From Gaiellasilicea sp963765705 (lineage in GTDB: Bacteria; Actinomycetota; Thermoleophilia; Gaiellales; Gaiellaceae), in NCBI GenBank assembly GCA_963765705.1, contig CAVXXJ010000006.1, positions 186,001 through 250,000 on the forward strand: 64,000 nt of DNA, in the 5' to 3' direction. The notes below the pieces were generated by a model that searched no databases, was not told the DNA's origin, and worked only from the letters and a program-made list of their open reading frames with translations. This document shows positions 46,178 through 54,949 of the stretch, one piece after another (position 1 is the first letter of the stretch; each line of letters opens with the position of its first letter). Position numbers and translations under genes: made by a program.

Positions 46178-46930
46178 GTGCGTCGCGCCGGCACGATGGT
46201 CGCCCTGCTGCTGCCGCTCCTCGCGGCCGCACCTACGAACGAGGCCTCGGGCGCCGCCCCGAATCACCTCTGGTACCGGGCGACCGTCTTCGGAACGTTC
46301 GAGGAAACCATGGAAGGCATCTCCAACAGCGGGATCATCTTCGAGCAGGAGTACGTGGCGTGGCAGCTTCGCTCGAACACGGCGACGACCGTCAGCCGCA
46401 GCCGCGGCGGGCTCGCCGTCGGCATCAACCTCAAGGGCCGCATCGACGCCTACGACCGCAGCAGCAGCGCTGACATCCGCGCCGTCAACACGGGCCAGCG
46501 CTGCACTCAGCGCGCCAGGTTCGGGTACTGGGCCGGCGGCGCAGACCCCGTCGCGGCGTCGCTGTCCGGCAGCGTGCACGGCATCGTCACGAAGCCGCAG
46601 TTTGGCCTCACGGGAGGAGGTGAGATCGAGATCGAGAGCAGGACCACCTTCACCTGTCAGGACTTGCCGGGCGGAGGGTCGTCGACCACCAGGGAGACTC
46701 GCCCACTGCACCTGTCCAGCCTGACGCCGGTGCTCCTGCCGCCGCGGCAGGTGTTCGACCACGGACTCTCGTCAGCCTCAAGGATCCGCTTCGGAAGGTT
46801 CTTCTCGGTGCACGGCACCTACGTGATCTCGAAGCCCCTCGACTCACTCTTCGTCGGCGCGATCGGCAACTGGGTGCGGCGCTGGGAAATCGAGATCTGG
46901 TTCAGCCCCTGTCCGAGCCTGCGCTGCTAG
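46178..46930 (+). CDS. Secreted protein of unknown family, tandem paralogue
   Basis: 250 residues, start GTG 46178, immediately after the previous stop. Signal peptide MRRAGTMVALLLPLLAAAPT. Mature protein beta-rich (LWYRATVFGTFEETMEG, YVAWQLRSNTATTVSRSR), cysteines at QRCTQRA and TTFTCQDL, and C-terminus IWFSPCPSLRC, matching the neighbour. The stop shares a CTAG palindrome with the convergent fbiC gene (46927-46930). Confidence 0.65.
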   Translation: MRRAGTMVALLLPLLAAAPTNEASGAAPNHLWYRATVFGTFEETMEGISNSGIIFEQEYVAWQLRSNTATTVSRSRGGLAVGINLKGRIDAYDRSSSADIRAVNTGQRCTQRARFGYWAGGADPVAASLSGSVHGIVTKPQFGLTGGGEIEIESRTTFTCQDLPGGGSSTTRETRPLHLSSLTPVLLPPRQVFDHGLSSASRIRFGRFFSVHGTYVISKPLDSLFVGAIGNWVRRWEIEIWFSPCPSLRC

Positions 46931-49269
46931 CGGGCGCGGGCGAGCAGCCCGGGCCGGACGAGCCGCGGCGGCGCCTTCAGCCCTGCCTCCCGCACCGGCG
47001 GGTTGAGCGGCTCCGCGAGCGGCGCGGCCGCGAACGACGCGGCGCGACGCTCGGCGGGTGCGTCTGCGTAGAGCGTCGTCCGCTGCCTCGGCACGCGGCC
47101 GTTCGCGCGGATCAGCGCCTCCATCGTCTCCGGCGGCATCTCCTGGCCGTGCTCCGAGCCGGCCGAGCGCGAGATCGACTCGTTCATCAGCGTCCCGCCG
47201 AGGTCGTTCACGCCGGCGCGGAGCACCGCGGCGACGCCTTCCGGCCCGAGCTTGACCCACGACGCCTGGATGTTCGTGATCGCAGGATGAAGGGCGAGCC
47301 GAGCGACCGCGTGCAGCAGGAGCGACTCGCCGAAGGACGGGCCGGAGCGCGCTCGCCCCTTCAGCCACATCGGGGCCTCCATGTGGACGAACGGCAGCGG
47401 CACGAACTCGGTGAACCCTCCCGAGCGTTGTTGCTGCTCTCGGGTGCGCAGCAGGTGTCGCGCCCAGTGCTGCGGCTGCTCGACGTGCCCGAACATGATC
47501 GTCACGTTCGAGCGCAGGCCGACCTCGTGGGCTGCCTCGTGCACCGCGAGCCACTGCTCGGTCGAGACCTTGTCGGGGCAGATGACCGCGCGCACCTCGT
47601 CATCGAGGATCTCCGCCGCCGTGCCGGGCAGCGAGCCGAGGCCGAGGTCGCGCAGCATCGAGAGGTAGTCCTCGAGCGGCAGTCCGAGCGTCTCCGCGCC
47701 CTGCCAGACCTCGAGCGCCGAGAAGGCATGGATGTGGAGGTCGGGCAACTCGTTCCTGATCGCGTCGACGACCGAGGCGTAGTACTCGCCCGTGAACGCC
47801 GGATGGATGCCGCCCTGGAGGCAGACCTCGGTCGCGCCGCGATCCCACGCCTCGCGAGCGCGGCGGACGATCTCGTCGTGCGGGACGAGGTACGGCGCGC
47901 CGCGCAGGTTCGCGGCCAGCTTGCCCTTCGAGAAGGCGCAGAAGCCGCAGCGGAAGTAGCAGACGTTCGTGTACTGGATGTTCCGCGTGACGACATAGCT
48001 GACCTCGTCGCCGCAGACTTCCCGGCGCAGCCGGTCCGCCGCGGCGAAGACGCGCTGCCGCTCGTCTCCGCGGGCGCGGAACAGGCGGACGAGCTCCTCC
48101 TCACCCAGCTCGGCGGCGGTGTCCACCGGGAGCGCGTCGCGCGCGACGACGAAGGGGACGGGGCCGGTCTCGCCGGGATGCCAACCGTCCTCGCGGGCGA
48201 GCCCGAGCGCGTCCGCGGCGCGCAGCGCCGTCGGCAGCACCGTCGGGTCGACCCATACGCCGGAGAGATAGCCGGGATAGACGGGCAGCCGCGGCGCGAG
48301 CTCGAGCCCGCGCGAGCGTGTGGCTGCCACCAGCCGGTCGCGGTCGGGCCAGGGCGCTTCCGGGTTGACGTGGTCGATCGTGACGGGCGAGACGCCGCCC
48401 CAGTCGTCGATGCCGGCGTCGAGCAGGCGCGGGAAGTCGTCGTAGGCGAGATTCGGCGGCGCCTGCACGGAGACGTCGGGCGGCAGCAGCAGCCGTGCCG
48501 CGGCGATCGTCCAGAGATGGTCGTCGAGGGTCGGCTCGGGATGCGCCGCCATCCGCGTGCCCGGCTTGGCACGGAAGTTCTGCACGATCACCTCCTGCAG
48601 ATGGCCGTGCCGCTCGTGCAGGTCGCGTAGCGCTTCGAGCGCCTCGATCCGCTCTGCACGCGTCTCGCCGATCCCGATCAGGATCCCGCTCGTGAACGGG
48701 ATCCGGAGCTCGCCGGCCAGGTCGATCGTCTCGAGGCGGCGGGCAGGCTCCTTGTCCGGCGAGGCCCAGTGCGGCCCGCCCTTCGCGGAGAGCCGCTCGG
48801 AGGTCGTCTCGAGCATGATCCCCATCGAGGCCGAGACCGGCCGCAGCGCAACGAGCTCGTCGCGGCTCATCACGCCCGGATTCAGGTGCGGGAGCAGGCC
48901 GGTCTCCTCCAGGACGAGCCTGGCGACGCGGCCCAGATACTCGATCGTCGTCTCGCAGCCGAGGGCCGCGAGTTCCGCCCGCGCGACCTTGTAGCGCCGC
49001 TCCGGCTTGTCGCCGAGCGTGAAGAGCGCCTCGGTACAGCCGGCGGCCGCGCCGGCGCGTGCGATCGCGAGCACCTCCGCCTCGGTCAGGTACGCACGCT
49101 CACCGCGGCGCGGCGGCCGGGCGAAGGTGCAGTAGCCGCAGACGTCGCGGCAGAGCATCGTCAGCGGGATGAAGACCTTCGGCGAGTAGGTGACGAGCCC
49201 ATCTCCCTTTCTCCGCACGCGCGCCGCGGCGAGCAGGTCGTCGAGCGGCCCCTCGAGCAGCGCGTCCAT
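46927..49269 (-). CDS. fbiC: FO synthase, fused CofG-CofH (coenzyme F420 biosynthesis)
   Basis: 780 residues made of two radical-SAM halves. The CofG half has CRDVCGYC (Cys40/44/47), and the CofH half has CYFRCGFC near residue 435, both C-x3-C-x2-C. Together they build 7,8-didemethyl-8-hydroxy-5-deazariboflavin from tyrosine and an aminouracil. Conserved blocks include ETTSERLSAKGGPHWASPDK in the first half and QGGIHPAFTGEYYASVVDA in the second. Fusion is the actinobacterial form. It lies 13 bases downstream of livK, apparently at the end of the Liv operon. Confidence 0.95.
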   Translation of the reverse strand: MDALLEGPLDDLLAAARVRRKGDGLVTYSPKVFIPLTMLCRDVCGYCTFARPPRRGERAYLTEAEVLAIARAGAAAGCTEALFTLGDKPERRYKVARAELAALGCETTIEYLGRVARLVLEETGLLPHLNPGVMSRDELVALRPVSASMGIMLETTSERLSAKGGPHWASPDKEPARRLETIDLAGELRIPFTSGILIGIGETRAERIEALEALRDLHERHGHLQEVIVQNFRAKPGTRMAAHPEPTLDDHLWTIAAARLLLPPDVSVQAPPNLAYDDFPRLLDAGIDDWGGVSPVTIDHVNPEAPWPDRDRLVAATRSRGLELAPRLPVYPGYLSGVWVDPTVLPTALRAADALGLAREDGWHPGETGPVPFVVARDALPVDTAAELGEEELVRLFRARGDERQRVFAAADRLRREVCGDEVSYVVTRNIQYTNVCYFRCGFCAFSKGKLAANLRGAPYLVPHDEIVRRAREAWDRGATEVCLQGGIHPAFTGEYYASVVDAIRNELPDLHIHAFSALEVWQGAETLGLPLEDYLSMLRDLGLGSLPGTAAEILDDEVRAVICPDKVSTEQWLAVHEAAHEVGLRSNVTIMFGHVEQPQHWARHLLRTREQQQRSGGFTEFVPLPFVHMEAPMWLKGRARSGPSFGESLLLHAVARLALHPAITNIQASWVKLGPEGVAAVLRAGVNDLGGTLMNESISRSAGSEHGQEMPPETMEALIRANGRVPRQRTTLYADAPAERRAASFAAAPLAEPLNPPVREAGLKAPPRLVRPGLLARAR

Positions 49270-49282
49270 GCCGAGACCCTAT

Positions 49283-50425
49283 CTAGCCGGCCCTGAACCC
49301 CCAGAGCCCGCCGAAGCTCTGCCAGCGTCCCTTCGACCAGCGCTGCAGCACCACCTGCTCGATCGGGAAGCGCTCGGTCGCCGACGTCCTCACCGCGATT
49401 CCCGGCAGCAGGAAGGGGTTCGACGCGTCGTTCAGCTTCCGCGTCTGCGCCATCAGGGTTGCGCGGGTCAGGTTCCTCCCCGCCGCCTTCAGCACCTTGA
49501 CCGTCTCGTACGCCACCGCCATGCCGTAGACGTGGTCGACGTCCTTCGCGTCCGCACCCTTGGCGTAGCGCGCCATGACCGACCGGTAGAGCTTGATCGC
49601 AGGGTCGTCGCGCCACTTGGCGTCGGTCGGGTCCTTGAGGAACGCGACCGAGATCGAGTTCTCCACTCTCGCCGCTGGGCTGGTGACGACGAGCGGGCGC
49701 CACCCGAGCCGGCTCGCGTGCCCGAAGCCTTCGGTCGCGACCGCAGGGGCAACGAGGAGCGCCAGCACGTCCGCGCCGGAGGCCTGGAGCCGAGAGACCC
49801 GCGCCTGGACGTCGAGAGCGGTCGCGGCCACCCGCTCCGCCGCGACCACGCGGGCCTTCGAGCGGACGAGTCCCTGCCTGAGCCCGGCGAGCGACTCGGT
49901 GCCGAACGCGTCGTCCTGGTAGAGCACCGCAATCTTCGCTCCGGGGCGCGAGCGGGAGAGGTAGCTGCCGTAGATCCAGCCCTGGGCGTAGTGGCTCGGC
50001 TGGAAGCCGATCGTCCACGGGTACTGCCTGTAGTCCGACCCGAACGTCCTCGCCCCCGAAGCGACGAAGAGCTGCGGCACCTTCGACCCGTTCAGGTAGT
50101 CGCGCGTCGCGAGGCCCTGCTCGGTGCCGACCGCGTTGACGACCGCGAAGACCCGATCGTCCTCGACGAGCCGCTCGGTCTCCTGCACCGCCAGGGACGG
50201 GTCGGAAGCGTCGTCGGCGACCTTGTACGCGATCGTGCGGCCGTTGACGCCGCCGCGGGCGTTGACGTAGCGGAAGTACGCACTCGCCCCACGCGAGACC
50301 GAAGCCGACTCCGACTGCGGCCCGGAGAGCGGTGCGGTCGCGCCGAGCAGGATCCTCGAATCCTCGATCCCGGGATCGGCGGTCGAAGCGCCCGTCGCGC
50401 CAGCGGCAAGCACGCCGGCGAGCAC
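49283..50425 (-). CDS. livK: ABC transporter substrate-binding protein, branched-chain amino-acid type
   Basis: 380 residues from GTG 50425. The periplasmic-binding fold is clear (RILLGATAPLSGPQSESASV, SRGASAYFRYVNARGGVNGR, then VAFAVVNAVGTEQGLATRDY-like stretch, AQGWIYGSYLSRSRPGAKIA). Export: the signal peptide starting at this GTG is short and lacks basic residues. The upstream frame (from codons at 50447) adds I-R-H-V-L-T-Q-L, which would make a better signal, but starts with ATT. Leucine-like ligands are typical of the family; the real ligand is unknown. Confidence 0.85.
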   Translation of the reverse strand: MLAGVLAAGATGASTADPGIEDSRILLGATAPLSGPQSESASVSRGASAYFRYVNARGGVNGRTIAYKVADDASDPSLAVQETERLVEDDRVFAVVNAVGTEQGLATRDYLNGSKVPQLFVASGARTFGSDYRQYPWTIGFQPSHYAQGWIYGSYLSRSRPGAKIAVLYQDDAFGTESLAGLRQGLVRSKARVVAAERVAATALDVQARVSRLQASGADVLALLVAPAVATEGFGHASRLGWRPLVVTSPAARVENSISVAFLKDPTDAKWRDDPAIKLYRSVMARYAKGADAKDVDHVYGMAVAYETVKVLKAAGRNLTRATLMAQTRKLNDASNPFLLPGIAVRTSATERFPIEQVVLQRWSKGRWQSFGGLWGFRAG

Positions 50426-50444
50426 CAGCTGGGTGAGGACGTGC

Positions 50445-51569
50445 CTAATGAGTGCGATCGTAGCCGCGACTTGCCAGCGATTTCAGGGTGCGGATCAGCC
50501 CCGCGGCGCCGCCCGGGAACGCGAGCATGATCAGGATCAGGACGACGCCGAACGCGACCGCGGGCGCCCCGGGCGCATCAGTGTCGATGCTGCCGATGAT
50601 CGGCAGGAAGTCCGGGACGACGCTCTCCGCGCGCTGCGCCCACTCGATCTGCATGAAATGGATGAAGATCGCCCCGAAGACGAGTGGCCAGAGCGAGCCG
50701 AGACCGCCGACGACGACGCCGACGAGCAGGAAGATCGAGAGCGCGATCGGGAACGTCTCCGGGTTGACGAAGGTGGTTGCGATGGCGAGGAGCGAGCCCG
50801 CGACGCCGGCGTAGAAAGCGCTGATCCCGAAGGCGAGCGTCTTGTACCGCGCGAGGTTGACGCCCGAGGAGGCGGCTGCGAGCTCGCTGTCCCGGATCGC
50901 GCGGAGTGTGCGCCCGAAGCTGCCCCGAAGCAGGAGCCAGGCGACCGCGAACATGACGAGCGCGAGTGTCCAGCAGAGGTAGTAGAGCCACTCGTTGAAC
51001 GTCGGTACCTCGATCCCGAGGACGTCGATCCCGACCCTGGTCTCCTCGAAGGTGACCGGATCGGTGATCGACTTGACCTGCGTGCGCGTGTCGAGGGCGA
51101 AGAGGTTGATCCCGCCGCCACCGCCGGTGAAGTGCTCGAACTTCTTCACGACGGCCGGCGCCGCGACGGCGATCGCGAACGTCGCGAGCGCGAGGTAGAG
51201 GCCCGTGAGGCGCAGGGCCGGGAACCCGAAGAGGAAGCCGACGAGGCCTGCGACGAGGCCGGCAATCGGAATCGTCCAGATGTCACGCATGTCACCCGAG
51301 AACGAGTGGCCGAGAAGCTCGAGCGGCGGGTCCTCCTGGGACATCAGGATCGCCGTCGTGTAGCCGCCGATCAGCATGAACGCGCCGTGGCCGAGCGAGA
51401 TCTGCCCCGTGATGCCCGTCAGCAGGTTGAGCCCGAGCAGCGCGATGAAGTAGATGCCGACATAGGCGAACTGCTGTGCCCGGAAGTCGCTGATGAGCCG
51501 TGGCAGGAGCAGAACGGCCACGGCCGCGAGCACGAAGACGCCAACGCGGATCAGGTCAGGCCGCTTCAC
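50445..51569 (-). CDS. livM: Branched-chain amino-acid-type ABC transporter permease LivM
   Basis: 374 residues, GTG 51569 overlapping the livH stop (GTGA). Many membrane helices, with the LivM signatures FIALLGLNLLTGITGQISLG and GSFGRTLRAIRDSELAAASSG, the cytoplasmic EAA-like loop. It forms the channel with LivH. Confidence 0.93.
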   Translation of the reverse strand: MKRPDLIRVGVFVLAAVAVLLLPRLISDFRAQQFAYVGIYFIALLGLNLLTGITGQISLGHGAFMLIGGYTTAILMSQEDPPLELLGHSFSGDMRDIWTIPIAGLVAGLVGFLFGFPALRLTGLYLALATFAIAVAAPAVVKKFEHFTGGGGGINLFALDTRTQVKSITDPVTFEETRVGIDVLGIEVPTFNEWLYYLCWTLALVMFAVAWLLLRGSFGRTLRAIRDSELAAASSGVNLARYKTLAFGISAFYAGVAGSLLAIATTFVNPETFPIALSIFLLVGVVVGGLGSLWPLVFGAIFIHFMQIEWAQRAESVVPDFLPIIGSIDTDAPGAPAVAFGVVLILIMLAFPGGAAGLIRTLKSLASRGYDRTH

Positions 51570-52450
51570 ACGCGCCTCGTCACGGGCTTGCCCAACAGGC
51601 CCGCGGGTCGCACGAGCAGGACGATCAGGATCACGAGGAGCGCCACCGGCAGCCGCAGGTCGGCGCCGACGAAGTCGACGTAGCTGCTGATCAGGTTCAG
51701 CCCGACACCGAGCAGGACGCCGCCCACGACGGCGCCGAGCGGCGAGTCGATTCCGCCGAGCACGGCAGCCGCGAACGCGTAGATCAGGGTGGCTTGCATC
51801 ATGTTCGGTTCGAGGAAGGTGGTCGGGGCGGCGAGCATCCCCGCCACCGCGCCGAGCATCGCGGCAAGGCCCCAGCCGATCCCGAGCATCCAGCCCACCC
51901 GAACTCCGACGAGCCGGCTGGCATCCGGGTTGAGCGCAGACGCGCGAAGTGCGAGACCCGTCTTCGTGAACTGGAAGAACGCCCAGAGGAGGGCGACGAG
52001 CACGAGGACGATCGCGAAGGTCCCGACGTCCTGCTGCGAGATCGAGACGTCGCCGATCTGCCACGTCTCGTTCGGGAAGGGGCTCGGGAAGGCCCTGATC
52101 TCGGCCGACCAGATCAGGGCGGCGAGCCCGTTGAACGTCAGCACGAGGCCGATCGTCATGATCACGATCGTCAGGACGGAGGCGTTCGAGACCGGCGCGA
52201 TCACGACGCGCTGGAGGCCGAGCCCGAGCACGAACGCGAAGACGAGCGTGGCAATGAACGCCGGCCAGTACGACCAGCCGTGATTCTCCATCAGCGTCCA
52301 CGCGATGTAGCTGGTGAACATCGCCATCTCACCCTGCGCGAAGTTGATCACGCCGGTTGCGCGGTGGATCAGCACGAGGGCGAGCGCGAGCGCGGCGTAG
52401 ATCGCCCCAGCTCCCAATCCCGCCACGATCTGCTGGAAGAAGTCGGCCAT
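51566..52450 (-). CDS. livH: Branched-chain amino-acid-type ABC transporter permease LivH
   Basis: 294 residues, ATG 52450 touching the livF stop. Signatures: GLGAGAIYAALALALVLIHR, ATGVINFAQGEMAMF and FTKTGLALRASALNPDASRL, then GIDSPLGAVVGG. Normal size for LivH. It pairs with LivM to move the ligand handed over by LivK. Confidence 0.94.
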   Translation of the reverse strand: MADFFQQIVAGLGAGAIYAALALALVLIHRATGVINFAQGEMAMFTSYIAWTLMENHGWSYWPAFIATLVFAFVLGLGLQRVVIAPVSNASVLTIVIMTIGLVLTFNGLAALIWSAEIRAFPSPFPNETWQIGDVSISQQDVGTFAIVLVLVALLWAFFQFTKTGLALRASALNPDASRLVGVRVGWMLGIGWGLAAMLGAVAGMLAAPTTFLEPNMMQATLIYAFAAAVLGGIDSPLGAVVGGVLLGVGLNLISSYVDFVGADLRLPVALLVILIVLLVRPAGLLGKPVTRRV

Positions 52451-53154
52451 CAGTAACCCAGATAGGACTTGCGGACGGATTCGTCGCGGGCGAGCTCGTC
52501 GCTCGTCCCGGACACGGCCACCTTGCCGACCTCGAGCACGTACGCGTGCGAGGCCACCTCGAGCGCAATCGCGGCGTTCTGCTCGACGACGAGGACGGTC
52601 AGGCCCTCCTCCTCGTTCAGCTCGCGGACGATCCGGAAGATCTCCCTCGTGACGAGGGGCGCGAGCCCGAGCGACGGCTCGTCGAGCAGCAGCAGCCGCG
52701 GGCGTGCCATCAGCGCGCGCGCGAGCGCGAGCATCTGCTGCTCGCCGCCGGAGAGCGTGCCGGCGTGCTGGCCGAGCCGCTCGCCGATCCAGGGGAAGTA
52801 GCCGCTCATCCGCTCGACGTCGGCGTCGAGCGACCCGCGCCGCGTGTAGGCGCCGAGACGGAGATTCTCCACGACCGACAGCTCCGAGAACGTGCCGCGG
52901 CCTTCGGGAACGTGCGCGACGCCCAGCCTCGCGACCGCCTCCGGGCCGCGGCGGCCGAGCGGGTGGCCGTCGTAGGCGATCTCGCCGGTCCGCTTGACCG
53001 TGCCCGAGATCGCACGCAGCGTCGTCGTCTTGCCCGCGCCGTTGGCGCCGAGGACCGCCACGATCTGCCCCTCGTCGACCGCGAGCGAGACGCCGTGGAG
53101 AGCCCGCACCGGCCCGTAGCGGGCCTCGACGTCGGTCAGCTCAAGCAGGGCCAT
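52450..53154 (-). CDS. livF: ABC transporter ATP-binding protein LivF
   Basis: 234 residues from ATG 53154. Walker A GANGAGKTT, signature LSGGEQQML, Walker B LLLLDEPSLGL and the LivF-type HVPEGRGTFSEL block. Lacks the C-terminal extension of LivG. Overlaps livG by 14 bases. Confidence 0.94.
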   Translation of the reverse strand: MALLELTDVEARYGPVRALHGVSLAVDEGQIVAVLGANGAGKTTTLRAISGTVKRTGEIAYDGHPLGRRGPEAVARLGVAHVPEGRGTFSELSVVENLRLGAYTRRGSLDADVERMSGYFPWIGERLGQHAGTLSGGEQQMLALARALMARPRLLLLDEPSLGLAPLVTREIFRIVRELNEEEGLTVLVVEQNAAIALEVASHAYVLEVGKVAVSGTSDELARDESVRKSYLGY

Positions 53155-53929
53155 CGGGCTCCCCTGCCTCCAGTATCTCCGGCGCCTCCGACGGCGCATC
53201 GAGAGCCTTCGCGGGATCCCGCTCGTCGGTGCCGAGGTACGCCTCGATCACGGCCGGGTTCGCGCGCACATCGGCAGGTGCGCCCTCCGCGATCACGCGA
53301 CCGAAGTTGAGCACGTGCACGTGATCGGAGATGCCCATGACCAGGTTCATGTGGTGCTCGACCAGGAGCACCGTGAGCTTGCGGTCGTCGCGGATCTTTC
53401 GGATGAACCGGCCGAGCTCCTCGACCTCCTCGTGGTTCAGACCGCCGGCCGGCTCGTCGAGCAGCAGCAGCTTCGGCTGCGATACCAGCGCCCGCGCGAG
53501 CTCGACGCGCTTCAGCGTGCCGAACGGGAGGCCCGCCACCTGCCGCGCAGCGACCTGCCCGAGGCCGACGTAGTCGAGCGCGTCGTGCGCCTGGGCCTCG
53601 ACGTCGCCGCTGCGGGTGTGCGCGCCGACGAGGACGTTGTCGAGCACCGTCATCGTCCTGAACAGCTCGACGTTCTGAAACGTGCGGGCGATGCCGCGCC
53701 CGACGATCTTGTGCACGGGCGACTTCAGGAGCGACTCGCCGGCGAACTCGACCTCGCCCTCGTTGGGCGTGTAGAGCCGCGTGATCACGTTGAACGCGGT
53801 CGTCTTGCCGGCGCCGTTCGGCCCGATCAGGCCGACGATCTGCCCCTCCGGAACGTCGAAGGACACCCCGTCGAGGGCGACGATCCCGCCGAACCGGCGA
53901 GTGACATTCCGCAGCGAGAGCAGCGCCAT
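53141..53929 (-). CDS. livG: ABC transporter ATP-binding protein LivG
   Basis: 262 residues from ATG 53929. Walker A GPNGAGKTT, LivG-specific RGIARTFQNVELFRTMTVLD, the Q-loop and a signature replaced by LPFGTLKRVELAR, Walker B LLLDEPAGGLNHEE. It is the first gene of livG-F-H-M-K-fbiC. Divergent from the desaturase with 85 bases between. Confidence 0.94.
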   Translation of the reverse strand: MALLSLRNVTRRFGGIVALDGVSFDVPEGQIVGLIGPNGAGKTTAFNVITRLYTPNEGEVEFAGESLLKSPVHKIVGRGIARTFQNVELFRTMTVLDNVLVGAHTRSGDVEAQAHDALDYVGLGQVAARQVAGLPFGTLKRVELARALVSQPKLLLLDEPAGGLNHEEVEELGRFIRKIRDDRKLTVLLVEHHMNLVMGISDHVHVLNFGRVIAEGAPADVRANPAVIEAYLGTDERDPAKALDAPSEAPEILEAGEPDGPA

Positions 53930-54014
53930 CGACCGGCCTACCTTATTCGGGTCGGATCCCAAATGGCAAAACAAACCGCGCTCGAGCCGAAAAGGCGGCT
54001 ACTCTCCTTCGCGA

Positions 54015-54947
54015 GTGACCGAGCACGCCGCCGAGACCCACGAGCTCCAGATGACTCGGGGTCAGAAGATCACCAACCTCCTCGGGGTCGCGATCCCGTT
54101 CGCCGGCTTCCTCGCCTCCGTCTTCTTCCTCTGGGGCAGCTACGTCACCTGGCGCGACCTGATCATCTTCGCGGTCGGGTATGCGCTGACGACGCTCGGG
54201 ATCTCGATCGGCTTCCACCGCCTCTTCACGCACCGGTCGTACGAGACGTTCAAGGCGATTCGCTACAGCCTCGCCGTGCTCGGCTCGATGGCCGTCCAGG
54301 GCCCGGTCATCCGCTGGGTCTCCGACCACCGCAAGCACCACAGCTTCGCCGACCGTGAGGGCGATCCGCACTCCCCGCACGCCGGCTTCTCCCCCGGGAT
54401 CCGCGGCAAGATCGCCGGCCTCTGGCACGCGCACGTCGGCTGGCTCTTCCGCAACATCGGCCGCGCCGAATGGACGAAGTACGCGAAGGACCTGCTCGCC
54501 GACCGCGGCATGGTCTTCATCTCCCGGATGTTCCCGCTCTGGGTCGCGGTGTCGCTGATCGCGCCGTTCGTGGCGGGCTGGATCTGGGGCGGCACGCTCG
54601 GCGCCGGCCTGCAGGCGATGTTCTGGGGTGGCCTGATCCGGATCTTCCTGCTGCACCACATCACGTGGTCGGTCAACTCCGTCTGCCACTTCGTCGGCTC
54701 GCGCCGGTTCCGCGTCAAGGACGAGTCACGCAACGTCTGGTGGCTGTCGTGGATCTCGTTCGGCGAGTCCTGGCACCACAATCACCACGCCTTCCCGTCG
54801 TCCGCGTTCCACGGGCTCAAGCCCTGGGAGCTCGACATCGGCGGCCTCGTGATCCGGCTTCTCCGCCGGCTCGGGCTCGTGTGGAAGGTCAATGTGCCGA
54901 CGGCCGAAATGCAGAAGCGCCGCCGCGAGCTCGCCCTCCACGACTGA
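54015..54947 (+). CDS. Membrane fatty acid desaturase (delta-9 acyl type)
   Basis: 310 residues if started at GTG 54015 (ATG 54051 is the alternative). The three histidine boxes that bind the di-iron centre are HRLFTH, HRKHH and HHNHH, in order and at normal spacing, between pairs of membrane helices (AIPFAGFLASVFFLWGSYV; LIIFAVGYALTTLGISIGF). This is the stearoyl-CoA-desaturase class, which introduces a cis double bond. The stop at 54945 lies only two bases before the next start, so it is co-transcribed with the deiodinase-like gene. Confidence 0.92.
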   Translation: MTEHAAETHELQMTRGQKITNLLGVAIPFAGFLASVFFLWGSYVTWRDLIIFAVGYALTTLGISIGFHRLFTHRSYETFKAIRYSLAVLGSMAVQGPVIRWVSDHRKHHSFADREGDPHSPHAGFSPGIRGKIAGLWHAHVGWLFRNIGRAEWTKYAKDLLADRGMVFISRMFPLWVAVSLIAPFVAGWIWGGTLGAGLQAMFWGGLIRIFLLHHITWSVNSVCHFVGSRRFRVKDESRNVWWLSWISFGESWHHNHHAFPSSAFHGLKPWELDIGGLVIRLLRRLGLVWKVNVPTAEMQKRRRELALHD

Positions 54948-54949
54948 GG

